Below, in pieces: positions 23,335-39,935 of a stretch of DNA of 64,000 bases (position 1 is its first letter; the number at the start of each line of letters is the position of its first letter). The stretch is from positions 1-64,000 of the forward strand of contig JASAMV010000804.1 in assembly GCA_030248065.1 (NCBI GenBank). Reading direction: 5' to 3'. Position numbers and translations under genes: made by a program. Origin of the DNA: Rhynchonema sp. JSB1_4. Its lineage: Eukaryota; Nematoda; Chromadorea; Monhysterida; Xyalidae. Under the pieces are notes generated by a model. The model worked only from the letters and a program-made list of their open reading frames with translations, searched no databases and was not told the DNA's origin.

Positions 23335-24292
23335 TCACTGAACTTTGTCGAGAACTTGCTGTTGAAATCTGGTGACTTGATGATTGGCCAGACGACGCAC
23401 GGCCGCCAGCCCGACGCAGATCTGAAACATCAGCAGCAAATGCGATGCGTGGCCGATGCAGGACAACCCGTACACACGCAATGAATATTTGGGGCGCGTG
23501 TGATCGTACAATCAGAAAACGGGAACGAAACAAAACATTTTTGCGTAAATATTCTGACCGTAGCCACAATGTATGCCTGTGCCAACTCTAACCTACAACG
23601 AGCCTTATAATAATCAACCATTGGTGACAAACAGCACGCAAACCTGGAAGACGACAAAACACAATTGAATGATGTCAACCGCTCGCTCCATCGGCAATGG
23701 AAATATGGCCGGATTGAATAGAAGGAATGAAACACACGGCAGCTGCAGAATCAGGGTCGTGATCCAAAAACCGGACAACGACGGAATCTGTGAGTGAACT
23801 TTCGACGTCGCTGGGATGTGATTCACGGATTCATGTTTTCATGGTGAATGTTGTGTCTTACTAAATAAGAAGAAAGGCTGACCGACCTTTTCCATGAGAT
23901 TTCCGAGAATGCCCAGTGACAGTCTCGTGATTTCAACGCCAATTGTGAAAATGTGCAGAGCGACCAGGATCACCTGATATGTGACGTGCAGAGCATGAAA
24001 CTGAAAAAACATGCTTCAGATTTTGAGGGTTACTTAGTTTTCGCACTTCGTGTTTCATAATTTCAATTTCAACTAAAAGCATGAGCCACTTGCTTTGAGG
24101 TAGAGGGTACAGATGTGCGTCAGGATCCAGCACGGGGCAAAACACGCGTTGAAATACAGAGCCATTTGCAGCGGTAAATTGCTGACGATTTCTGAGCAAA
24201 ATGTAAACTTTGTCAACGCCACGCATGTACATACTGTATATGCTGTTTCGGGCCCTACCTGTTCTCGGAATGCCCGGATTACTGTCAGGCAT
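23335..24292 (-). CDS. TMEM17: TMEM17, ciliary transition-zone membrane protein
   Basis: Four-helix component of the MKS/B9 complex that gates membrane protein entry at the ciliary transition zone. Exons on the minus strand: 24292-24259, 24191-24094, 24000-23887, 23787-23644, 23421-23335. They total 477 nt, 158 residues, in phase throughout. The human protein is 198 residues, mostly longer at the ends. Diagnostic blocks are IVSNLPLQMALYFN, LGILGNLMEK, LSGFWITTLILQLP, LLFNPAIFPLPMERAVDII and VRRLANHQVTRFQ, in TMEM17 order. The start is the ATG of MPDSNPGIPRT, joined by a phase-1 intron. Intron 2 begins GCAAGT after an AAA codon, a GC-AG intron. No GT donor there would keep the frame. Its presence implies a ciliated animal or ciliated sensory cells. 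Confidence 0.92.
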
Positions 24293-24573
24293 AATTTTTC
24301 GACAAGTTGGTCAGCGGATTATTGCAGCTTGCAATGTATGAGCAGAGCGCATCAAGGTTTTAGGACAAGTGAAAGTAGTGAATCAAACTGAGAATGATAA
24401 GATCAAATTACCTGGGTTGTCAAGGCAACTAGGGATGTGTGCGACTGTGTGTGTGAATCACAATAGTGACAGTGAACTGAGGAGGAATTTTTGCACAAGA
24501 AACTAATTGAGAAAGAAAATTGTTGGATGATGTTGTTGTTGATCCACAACACAAGCCATCAAACAAAGCAGTG
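24293..24573. other. Short intergenic stretch, nothing seen
   Basis: Upstream of TMEM17. AT-rich, no repeat or coding signal recognised. Confidence 0.5.
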
Positions 24574-24575
24574 TA

Positions 24576-25554
24576 CGTATTGTCGGAAATAGAACCCCCC
24601 GTCGGGTCTATTTTTTCACTGGGGTCATTTTGGGGGGTTCAGTTTATGGGGGGGTCAATTATTGGGGTTATATTTTTCATTTGGCCCCCGACGAAAAAAA
24701 ATCATTGTTAATAATGCCTCTCCTAAAAATGGCTTGTTTTGTTTTCGGTACTTTCTGACTTTAACAGCGGCAATTATGCTTAAAAAGCTGTATTGTGTTG
24801 TGTACGCAAGCTTAAACAACGTTTGACACAACAACACAGCCTTACCATAATACCACTAATCTGTGGTACGGTGCTGGCCTGGGCACAATACCACTTTTGA
24901 CACCCAATACCAATACCGGCCCTGTACCAATACCCAATACCCAATACCAATACCAAATTGGTGACCCAAATACCAATACCCTATACCAATACCGGGTGAG
25001 ACCCAATACCAATACCAATACCCAATACCAGATCAATACTACTGAAGTGTCTGGTATTGGGTTTGGTATTGGGTTGGTATTGGTATTGAGTATTGGGTAT
25101 TGGGTTGGTATTGGTATTGGGTATTGGGTATTGGTCTTAGTATTGGTTTGGTATTGGGTTTTTGGTCTGGTATTGGGTTGGTATTGGGTTTGGTATTGGT
25201 TTGGTATTGGGTTTTGAGTCAGGTATTGGGTTTTTCTGGATTAGGATTGGGTATTGGTTTTGACCCAATACTTGGGCAAACCCAATACCAATACCCAATA
25301 CCAATACCAGGCCAGCTTCAATACCAATACCCAATACCAGAATTAGACCCAATACCAATACCAAACACTGGTATTGGTACTGGTATTGGGTGGTATTGGT
25401 ATTGGGTATTGGGTATTGTGCCCACCCATAGGTGAAGGTTGGGGTGGGGTTCTGGTTCTATTAATGGGGGTCAATTAATGCGGGGTTCTATTTTTGATTT
25501 CGAGCCATTTGGGTGGGGTTCAATTAATGGGGGGTTCTATTTCCGATAATACGG
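24576..25554. mobile_element. TA-target element, short relative of 2,550-6,185
   Basis: The ends CGTATTGTCGGAAATAGAACC and GGTTCTATTTCCGATAATACGG match the 3.6-kb element and are flanked by TA (24574-24575, 25555-25556). The internal segments 24,690-24,870 and 25,431-25,554 align with 2,680-2,770, 6,000-6,070 and 6,063-6,185. It is interrupted by the CCAATA-rich element at 24,874-25,430. Confidence 0.85.
24874..25430. mobile_element. CCAATACC-repeat element with alternating orientation
   Basis: Flanked by GGTG on both sides (24870-24873 and 25431-25434), splitting the GGTACGGTGAAGG of the host element. Ends GGGCACAATACC and GGTATTGTGCCC are inverted repeats. The interior is nearly all CCAATACC units: one strand to about 25,045, the opposite strand to about 25,260, back again to about 25,365, then reversed. 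The blocks can fold into long hairpins. Confidence 0.8.
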
Positions 25555-25857
25555 TACCGTATTCCCTAAAATAGAGCCCCCAAAAATAGAATCCCCCAAA
25601 AAATACAGCCCCCCTAAAAGGGGTCAGTGAAAAAATAGAGCCCCCAAAAAATACAGCCCACCCCAACTTGGAATTCCCCGCTTTAGGGTCGTAAAGTCAA
25701 GTTCTTGCTAAGACACCTTGTTATGTACAACGTTTGTGGTCAGTGTAGTGGCAGGCCCATGTGTGGGAGGCAGTGTAGTGGCTGGGGGGGGGAATGGGGG
25801 GATTCCCCCCTAAGGAGTAGGTACCTTGCAACCACCCCTTGGGGGGATGGGGGGAAG

Positions 25858-26264
25858 CAGTGTAGTTCCTGGGGGGAGGGGGGTCCCCCCTCGGGTACGT
25901 CTGTTCCCCCTCCATTGGTACGCCTGCCCCACTGTTCCCCCTCCGGGTACGTCTGCTCCCCCAATTTTTACCCAAAATAGGCAAATTTTGGCCTAAAATA
26001 GGCATTTTTAGGCATAAAATGAGTGATTTTTAGGTCAATGTCGTCAAAAATTGCCAAAATACCTTTTTTATTGAGATTTTTTTTCCAAAAAGGGGCAAAA
26101 ATGAGCCAAATTTTCGACCTCAAAAAATGACTTTTCTCCAAATTTGGGTCCTCCCCCCCCCCCTTCCGGGTCCCTCCCCCCTTCCCCCCAGGTGGGTACG
26201 TCTGTTCCCCCTCCGAAAAAAGGGGGGTACCGCCTGTTCCCCCTCCGGACCAGGAACTACACTG
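25858..26264. mobile_element. hAT-type MITE with target duplication GGGGGAAG
   Basis: Ends CAGTGTAGTTCCTGG and CCAGGAACTACACTG. The flanks 25850-25857 and 26265-26272 are both GGGGGAAG. Subterminal GGTACGTCTGTTCCCCCTCC units. Confidence 0.93.
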
Positions 26265-26552
26265 GGGGGAAGGGTAGGTTTTACCTTGCAACCACCCCGG
26301 AGGGTACCTTGCAACCATCAATTTATGGTTTTTATAGGAAAAAATGGGTGTTTTTCGACCTCAAAACCCCAAAAGTCGCGCGCTCCGCGCCCAAACCTCC
26401 ATGTAATAGGTATTTTAGGCAAATTTTCGGCCAAAATGCAAAAAAGTACCAATTTTTCAGCCAAATTTGCAGTATAATGCATGCAAAAAACACCCTTTTT
26501 TCGGACCTCAGGGGTACCTTGCAACCATCTGGATCCATCCCCCCCCCAAAAG

Positions 26553-26924
26553 CAGTGTAGTTCCTGGTCCGGAGGGGGAACAGACAGGCGGTACCCCTTT
26601 TTTTCGGAGGGGGAACAGACAGACCACCTGGGGGGAGGGGGGAGGACCCGGAAGGAGGGGAGGACCCAAATTTGGAGAAAAGTCATTTTTTGAGGTCGAA
26701 ACTATGGCTCATTTTTGCCCCTTTTAGGAAAAAAATCTCAATAAAAAGGGTATATTGGCGATTTTTGACGACATTGACATAGAAATCACTCATTTTATGC
26801 CTAAAAATGCCTATTTTAGGTAAAAATTGGGGGAGCAGGCGTACCCGGAGGGGGAACAGTGGGGCATGCGTATTATGGAGGGGGGGAACAGACGTACCCG
26901 AGGGGGCCCCCAGGAACTACACTG
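26553..26924. mobile_element. hAT-type MITE, same family
   Basis: Ends CAGTGTAGTTCCTGGTCC and CCAGGAACTACACTG. The flanks CCCAAAAG and CCCCCAAG agree at 6 of 8 positions. Same internal order as 25,858-26,264, inverted. Confidence 0.8.
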
Positions 26925-26965
26925 CCCCCAAGGGTACCTTGCAACCATTTGCCTGTCACTACACT

Positions 26966-27918
26966 GGTGGGAGGTAAGTATGATGCGGGGTTGGGACCGG
27001 AAGCGTGAGAGGTATGATTTTGGTCACCCAAAAAAGTGAAAAAACACCGTTTTTGTGATACAATTTTGGCAAAAAAATGAGGTGAAAATAGTACTTTTTC
27101 CAAATTTTCGCCGAAGATTGCCTAAACATAGGTATTATGGGTGGGCTTGCGCGCGGAGCGTACCCCCTCGCAGTACTTACCTACCACAAAACCCTAGGGG
27201 GGCTGGGGGGGTGGGGTTGAGTACTTAACTCACACGACTCCAAACAGTGCAGTTCCTGGTCCGGCGGGGAAATTAGTGTATCTCCCTACTTTTTCGGAGG
27301 GGAAATTAGTGTACCTCCCTGGGGGGGAAGGGGGAAGAGGCCCAAAATCAGGAAAAAGTCTTTTTTTTCAGGTAGGAAATTTGACCTATTTTTACCCCTT
27401 TTTGGAAAGAATTCTTCGGAACAAGGGTATTTTGGCGACTTTTGAGAACATTGACCTAAAAATCACACATTTTAGGACTAAAGATGCCCATTTTAGGCCT
27501 AAAAATGGCCATTTTAGGCAAAAATTGGGGAAATTAGTGTACCCGGAGGGGAAATTAGTGCACCAGTGTACCTTGGTCGGGGAAATTAGTGTACCTTAGG
27601 GGGTCCCCCCTCCCCCCAGGAACTACACTGACTCCAAATGATACCTCTCAGGCTCTCACAAGCAATTTAAAACCTTTTTAAGGCAAAAATCGGTGTTTTT
27701 CGACCTTATTTTCCCAAAAATCGCGCGCTCCGCGCGCAAACCCACCCATAATACCTATGTTTAGGCCATCTTCGGCGAAAATTTGGAAAAAGTACTATTT
27801 TCACCTCATTTTTTTGCCAAAATTGTATCACAAAAACGGTGTTTTTTCACTTTTTTGGGTGACCAAAATCATACCTCTCACGCTTCCGGTCCCAACCCCG
27901 CATCATACTTACCTCCCA
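26966..27918. repeat. Large inverted repeat with a MITE in its centre
   Basis: The left arm 26,966-27,165 starts GTGGGAGGTAAGTATGATGC. It is mirrored by 27,715-27,918, which ends CATACTTACCTCCCAC. The element at 27,245-27,630 sits in the middle with a clean target duplication, so the palindrome existed before that insertion. Arm sequence recurs at 50,915-51,100. Confidence 0.75.
27245..27630. mobile_element. hAT-type MITE with target duplication ACTCCAAA
   Basis: Ends CAGTGCAGTTCCTGG and CCAGGAACTACACTG. The flanks 27237-27244 and 27631-27638 are both ACTCCAAA. Internal GGGGAAATTAGTGTACC repeats define a sub-family. Confidence 0.93.
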
Positions 27919-28720
27919 CCAGTGTAGTGGCAGGCAAATGGTTGCAAGGTACCCTTGGGGGCAGTGTAGTTCCTGGGGTGTCCCCCTCGGGTACGTCTGT
28001 TCCCCCTCCCCTCCACGGTGCGCATGCCCCACTGTTCCCCCTCCGGGTACGTCTGCTCCCCCAATTTTTACCTAAAATAGGCAAATTTTGTCCCAGAACA
28101 AACCAAAAGGTCATCAGAAAAAACCTAAAACAGCTGAAAGCGACCCTTTTTGTGTGCGTGCGACCCTGAAAGCGTGCCTGAAACATGCAGGCGGGGATTA
28201 ACAAACCATAAGCAAAGCAAAACGTGCTCAAAAAAGGGTGCTTTAGTTTTTGACTTCGGAATTCCTTAAGTACTGGTAATTTATTTGGAAAAAAACGTTT
28301 TTTTCCGGAAAAAACGTTTTTTTTGGAAAATATAAATTACCATAATTTTAGTCACTATAGATTTTTGCGAAAAAAACTACCGTAATTTAGTTACTATAAA
28401 ATGAGTCATTTCAGAAGCTTCGGACCGGGGTGTCCGACCCGATCCTCCAAATCTCCGGTCCGGCCCAAATTATTGTCCAAGTTTGGCACGTTTGCAGCTT
28501 TTTTGCTCATTGATGAAACGTGAACACGTTGGTTTTTCTCTGAGATGCGGCAGATTAACCATCCTGTTTTTAGGGTTGTTGTGTTGAATCTCGCCGCAAT
28601 GCCGGTTTCAAGGCCAAATTCATCTCCGTAAAAATTTGACACGCTTCGGCTTGGTGTGGTGACTGATCGATTGATGCTTGCATGCTGAGTCATTCACTCT
28701 GCCGTGGTCTGCACTGCACA

Positions 28721-33792
<5,072 letters not shown>

Positions 33793-35139
33793 CTGTGTGT
33801 GCGACGAACAGCTTCTTGTTACTTAGGATTGTTAAATTTAGCAAATTATGACGATAGGGCAATGAGCCGTTCTTGGGCCCGGTAGCGGTTTTGTGCTTGT
33901 TGATAATTGATTATCAGGTTTCACTGCTGGCGCGGCATAGGTCGTGTATGATTGTAAGCTTTATGGTGTTATTTCACAGTGGAATGTTACAGTATGTTTA
34001 CTGGACAAGTTTAACCACAGAAGTGCGGCGTACGGAGGTAAGAAACATATTTTTATAAAATTGGTATTTCCCGTGTGTAAAACATCGTTTCATCCGAGCA
34101 TCTCATCAACGTTGCAATAGAGTAAGTTTCCATGTTAACTACTATTATCAGCAGCACTGCAACAGCACGCACATTGCTGGTTGTTTTCTTGTTGTTGTAT
34201 TTTTTGAGTGCATCAGTATTTGTAGTGTTTCCGTCGTTCTGGTGAAGGAAGGTTCGTTCGTTGTTACGCACGGTTTCCTGCCCGAGCTAGCACTGCTATG
34301 GCTATTCTGATTTGTATTTCGCTTCACACTAAAAAAGTAAAAAAGCAGTGCAACATTACGATACATTGTTAATCGTGTTAATTGTTGTCTGTTGTTGCGG
34401 TTGCTGCTTTGTTGTGGGTATGCTCTTCTGTTTGGTCCCATTTTGATGCCGTGCTGCAGTCTTCAGTGATCGGAACGCTTCTGATAATTAAAATATAACA
34501 TTACCGTTATTGATTATGATATCATGTACTACAATAATGCACGTGCCCACTCTGCATACTCCACCGCTACTTCACTGTCTGTGTTGTTCGAAACTCTTTT
34601 GTAGGCGTACAGTTTATGTTTATACGTTTTAGTATTATAAGCAGTGTTTGTTTTGTGGATATTGGATTAAGCAGTCTGCAGAATTATTCAATCAAAGGCT
34701 GCAGTTTTGCATACCGGCATAGTCTTATCCTAGCTCGGATCGTGCAAAATAACTTTTAATTGGAATGCGGTTCTTTAATGCTTTTCACAATATTATTTAT
34801 AAATTTTATTGTTTTGCTATGACGTTACACCTGCGATGATGGAAGACAATTATATATACACTATATTATTGGGTATTGTTTTACGATGAAATAAAACATC
34901 GATTCGACACACTTATGTTGAAACAGGTTATATACATATCATATCATAAACTTATCATATCGTTCATTATTAAAATTACTTCCGTTTTGACCAGTCAGAT
35001 CACAAATGGCAAACAGCACAATCGTTTTATTGTAAATTACAATTGTTAGGCGTCAATCAATGTTGTAACCAATGTTGTTGCTTTTTTGCAAGCTCATTGC
35101 TAAGTGACTGGACAAGCAAATTGACTATTCATCAAATGT
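33793..35139. other. AT-rich region between convergent genes, no gene seen
   Basis: Between the ZDHHC stop and the RPUSD4 stop. Several AATAAA-like words on both strands fit 3' ends. No exon recognised. Confidence 0.5.
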
Positions 35140-38100
35140 CTAACCCAATTTGAGTCGTTTGAGCGTGTAGCGAAAGAATGCGGGCAACGGGGCGTGGATG
35201 ATTAAATTTTGGCCGTGACGAAACTCCGGAACCACAACCTGCAATATACGTAAACAAAGGTGGCATCAATTCTCTCTTTGCTTCCGGTTTTGGGGAACAG
35301 CGGCGTTATTTCCTGTCAGGAATAGTTCCCTTGAATCATGCTATCAACTATTGGGCGGTCTTGTGTCCGACAAGAGGGGATTATCATAACAAAGTGTTGC
35401 TGAGCAACAAAGTGGCTGCAGACTCGAAGGCCAACCAAAGTAATGCGCATTACAAAAATGTCCAATCACCACAACCACCTTTGTTTAATTACACTTTTAT
35501 TTCCTGTTTATGCTGGTTAAAGAAAATCACGCCCGTTATAACCGAACTCCTGGTTGAGGTCGAGACTTACGTTTCAGTATCGCCTCTTACTTTTGATAGC
35601 TGCATGTCTGAGTGAAACGCAGAATCTCAGCCTCAACTAGGAGTTGGTTGGGCATTTCCTGCATCTTCCTTGGACCCAGAAATTCAAGAAAAGTTACATA
35701 TACCCACCTGTGAGGCATGGAGATACAAGGGCAAATGTCGGGTCTTGCTCGATCGGATGCCTAACGCGCGTAACACGTCATGGCCGAGTCGTTGGCGTGA
35801 TTGTTTGTCGTACTCGGAGTATTTATGGTCGCCCAATATCGGACAACCCAATCCCAGACCGAGGTGTGAACGAATCTGGTGTTTGTAACCTGCAGCAATT
35901 CAGTTGTGTTCAATCAAACGGACAATGTCCAGCGTTTGGTTTGCTTTTTGTGTTTTCAATCGACTTTCTTTCAACCGAATCTTGGCGAGATTAGCTTCCT
36001 GGACGCGCATGACCAAGGAAGCCAGAGACATAAACGGTCGCCGCTGTCTCAATTGATTGGTAGCCATCACCTTTATGCAACACACACACACTAGCAATTA
36101 GGTAGTTAACGGTCAGATTGCGGACGGTGCTACCGATCAAAACTGACAATAGAGCATCACTACAAAGAGGGCACCCTGTAGTGCACAAGGAAAGTTGGTA
36201 AGTTCTCACCGGTTCGCGCTTCGACATGCAGATACGCACAGCCGGGTGCCATCTCTTTCACTTTGTAGACACTCTCAGCCCGCCACACTGAACGAGAACT
36301 GCGGCTGTGGCCCGCGTATGGTACAATCTAAAAATAGTATTGCGGCAGGATTCGAATATGAAGCTACTGCACATTTGTCAACCTTTTCCCGATTTCCAAC
36401 GCGTTTTTCGATCAAGGGGATTGTGATTCGGCCTGAAATTTGAAATTCAAATGCCAATGTTCGTCAGATGAAAATGCCAAAATACAAAAATAATATGTAC
36501 AATGTATCATAATATGTAACAAAAACACTATGGGAACGAATCGGCACGAAAACTTCCAAAATTCCTACCTTGTTCCAGTTTTGGTATTCCCTTGGTAATG
36601 CATTCGTAGTGCTTCTTCACCAAACGTCGATTGTAGAGCGTCGCAAATTGAGCAGCGATCTCATTACTCCTGCAACGATCATTTGATTTTTTAAAGCGGC
36701 CCCGCCGCTATTGTTTTTTCAGTTTTCGACCTCGGTTTTTTCACTTATATCGTTTGTTGGCATCGAGATCAAGAACATTAGTTTTGACGAACTTCACCAA
36801 AATGGCGATTACCCACCGAAATCGATCCGCCAAGATGGTCTATCGGGAACAAAACTGTCCGATATTGATGCACATTTGCACATGATGATCAGGAATGACG
36901 AGAAATTCAAAATCACTGGGGCGTGATATAGGCGGCGGGTTACGGTAGCCCGATAAAACATTAGCTCTTTTGTAAATAACAAATGTTTTGTCAACCTACC
37001 GTAACGCGCCGCCTATACCACACCTCTGTGATTTGAATTATGCTTTGGAAATCCTGATTTCCATGCACACATAGTGCATCAATATTGGGATAGTTTGTTC
37101 CCGTGCGGCCATGTTTATTTTTTTTTTATTTTATTTTATTTGAGTTTTTGCACCTCCAGTGCCAGGTGAATGCAAACGCCCGCAGGCAATGTAGCAAATC
37201 CTGTTAGAAAAACATGAAAATCTAACGTGAATTGAAATCACAGGTTCACGATGTACATGTATAAATAAGCAAAGTACAGTCGTATTGTCCAGTAAATACT
37301 GAATTGAAATACTAAATCAACATGTTGGTTGATCGATTTCGGTGGATAAACGTCAGTTTGGTGAAGTTCTAGAAGGTTAATGTTCTTCATCTCAGTGCCA
37401 ACTAACGGTTAATATAAAAAACCGAGGTCCAAAACCCAAAAAACATTAGCGGCAGGCCCCCTTTAAGTAATAGCAACAAATAATTCACGATCGCTCAAAC
37501 TAGCGATCACAATCAAACACGACTGGACGAACGTTGTGAATAGCTGCACGCCAGTCGCATACCGATCCAGTCGATTGATCAAATGCAACTTGTCAGCAGC
37601 GTTGGCAGCCAACAGATGTTTCACGGCAGGCAGCAGTGATGTGATCGAGTATTTGCGTTTGCCACCGAGCGTACTCGATATACCGTACGGTTTGTTGATG
37701 GCAAACAATGTGTCTGAGAACGATACACGAATCACGACTGCTTTAAATTCAGTGCAGTGCCTTTGAATTTTCGCACAGAAAATCGCACTATGCAACACAC
37801 TTTAACGGCATGCTTAAAGTAGATCATATTCGGGGCGATGCAAGGCATAATGTTAAAACACACCATCGCTGTAGATCAGATTTTGTGCCAAAAACACGGC
37901 CGCATCGTCGGCAGACATTTTGTGTTCGTCGATACACGGCACTAACGACCATAATTTGTCCAACGCCGCCAGTGAACCGTCGTCGTCACATTCTGCCAAT
38001 AAAATCGAATAAAAAAATTTTCCCCTTGATGACTAGAAACTTATAGAGCTTTCCAGTCCTTTAATGCGCGCAGGTGGTCTCTCAGGGCATTAAGGATACT

Positions 38101-39565
38101 TCGAGATCGACCAAGATATTTCCACTAGTTTCGACCAGCATCGTTTCATTTTAAAACGTCACATCAAAAATGCCGGTTCGTGTTTGCCATATACCTTCGA
38201 ATCGTTGCATTATGCTGCGTTGCATCGCTGCCGAACGCTGCTGCATGGTCGGATTCACAAATCGGGTCGGATCTGGTGCTCGTTTCTTGGCCACGAATTC
38301 TGGCTCCTCGATCGAAAATCTGTTGGCAAAAATTGTTCGAAACAGGGAATGGATAACAACTGAATTTCCAAGTACAACCTGCGAAGTGGCTGTGCATCTT
38401 GTTCGTAATCGGGCGTCACATCTGTGGTTACATCGGCTTTACTAGATTGTTTCTTAACGTATTCCAGTGTTTCGGGAGTTAGTTCGATACTTCTCTGGTC
38501 ACCATTTTGGGCGCGCTGAGACATGGACTGAGCATTTTTCGATTTCTGGAAAAAACAAAGTGTCACCTGTATTTTAATACGACGACCAACAAACGAGCGA
38601 AAAAACCAACAAAATAGAAATGCTAGCTACATTATTAAAACCAAAAACATAATCATAAATATTCGAACCTGAACAGCAGTGGACACAGCTGGTGAATCAA
38701 AGTACTGTTCATCGAACACATTTGTGTGTGTGACTGCGGCTGGTTGTGATTCATTGGTCTCTATTTCGGGGCTCACCTCAGACTCAGCACTCAATTTCGA
38801 CTGAGATGAAGACTAAAAAAGTTAAGTTGCAAGATGACGACAAGTTAACAAGACTCATTCTACGTTCTGCACGTAGACGCGTTAGAGTTGACACTGAGGC
38901 GTTGTCAGCCGTTGCGAAGTTGGCTGCCGAGGCATTGGCGTGGGAACATGTTGAGTCATACGCTTGTGAACAAATCTGATTGCCCAAAACTAATCAAATT
39001 AGTCTGAAAAAATGTGTGAACAAATATTTAGTCACCTGCGGCACTTGATGTTGTTCAAACGCGAAATACTGTTCGTCAAACAGATTCAAATTCTCCGATG
39101 GTTCATCGTTTGATGGCTGCTGCTGCGATTCACTCGTTTGCCCATCCACCTCAAAATATTGACGATCGAACTCAGAGTACGCTGAAACATTATATGCTAT
39201 TCGAGCATTGAGGCTGACTTGGCTTGTGTTATACGGTAAATTTATGCGATAGTTTATTTATTCAATGGCAAGCGTTGCAGCGCGACCCGAGCCACAACAC
39301 CGGATTCAGCTGCTTATGATCAATTTGCGTATGGAAGTGTAGCACAAAAAAAGCAGATATTCTCCTATGACTATGTGTGCTTGCGCATGTTCACACCGAT
39401 GCTGAATTTCTTAAAAGAAATTACCGTTTCAGTTATGGAATGACAACACAAACTCAAACGTACCTGTCAATATTGGCTGACAAGCATTCGAATGTTGTTC
39501 GACATCATCAGGGATCGCACCGATGCCAAATACGTCGTCCTCTTGATCACACTTGGCCATGTCCA
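35140..39565 (-). CDS. RPUSD4: Mitochondrial RNA pseudouridine synthase, RPUSD4-like
   Basis: RluA-family enzyme that isomerises uridine to pseudouridine in mitochondrial RNA. Minus-strand exons: 39565-39464, 39181-39036, 38812-38669, 38545-38379, 38319-38195, 37992-37864, 37713-37533, 36669-36569, 36432-36383, 36327-36210, 35889-35708, 35238-35140, all in phase. From the in-frame ATG at 39560 this is 512 residues. An upstream exon with a targeting peptide is possible. The catalytic domain shows LFAINKPYGIS, then INRLDRYATGV (catalytic Asp, with Asn where His is usual), NRRLVKKHYECI, GYKHQIRSHLGLGLGCPILG and a tail LPAFFRYTLKRLK matching RPUSD4. The N-terminal half has three FDxQYF motifs and a DVFG. 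The intron at 36,328-36,382 is only 55 bp. Confidence 0.86.
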
Positions 39566-39935
39566 CTGTCTGAGCACGGCACGGATTTCAGAATTCGGAT
39601 GTCACAAACAAACACGATGCTCATCCAAATAAATACAGTATCTCATGGGGATACCTTCCTGTTTGCAAACAGATTACTTGCAGGACACGACAACCCATGA
39701 CAAGGATTTATCTTTCTCACTATTTATGCGAAATACATTTTGTTGTACAGAATAAATATACCTGAAACAAACAAATCATTTTGACTATATTTAACATTTT
39801 CAACGACATTATGTCACAATCAACCTGTTTCTCGACAGCCATCCGGATGACACACGTTCCGAGTAAAAAGAATTCTTGATCAATTTTAAAAGCAAATTAA
39901 AAGCAGAATTATTAAGCCCAGAATCACATTTAGAA

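Larger units (their letters stand above)
25557..28090. mobile_element. Second transposon nest
   Basis: Begins with a CCGTATTCCCTAAAATAG-type TA-target end. It then holds interleaved hAT-type MITEs of the CAGTGTAGTTCC and CAGTGTAGTGGC families and a broken copy from 27,962 that stops abruptly at about 28,090. No gene is visible. The clear individual elements are listed separately. Confidence 0.8.

Noticed and set aside
24842..25435. Frames rich in YWYWVLG or PIPNTQYQ
   Set aside because: Translations of the CCAATACC repeat.
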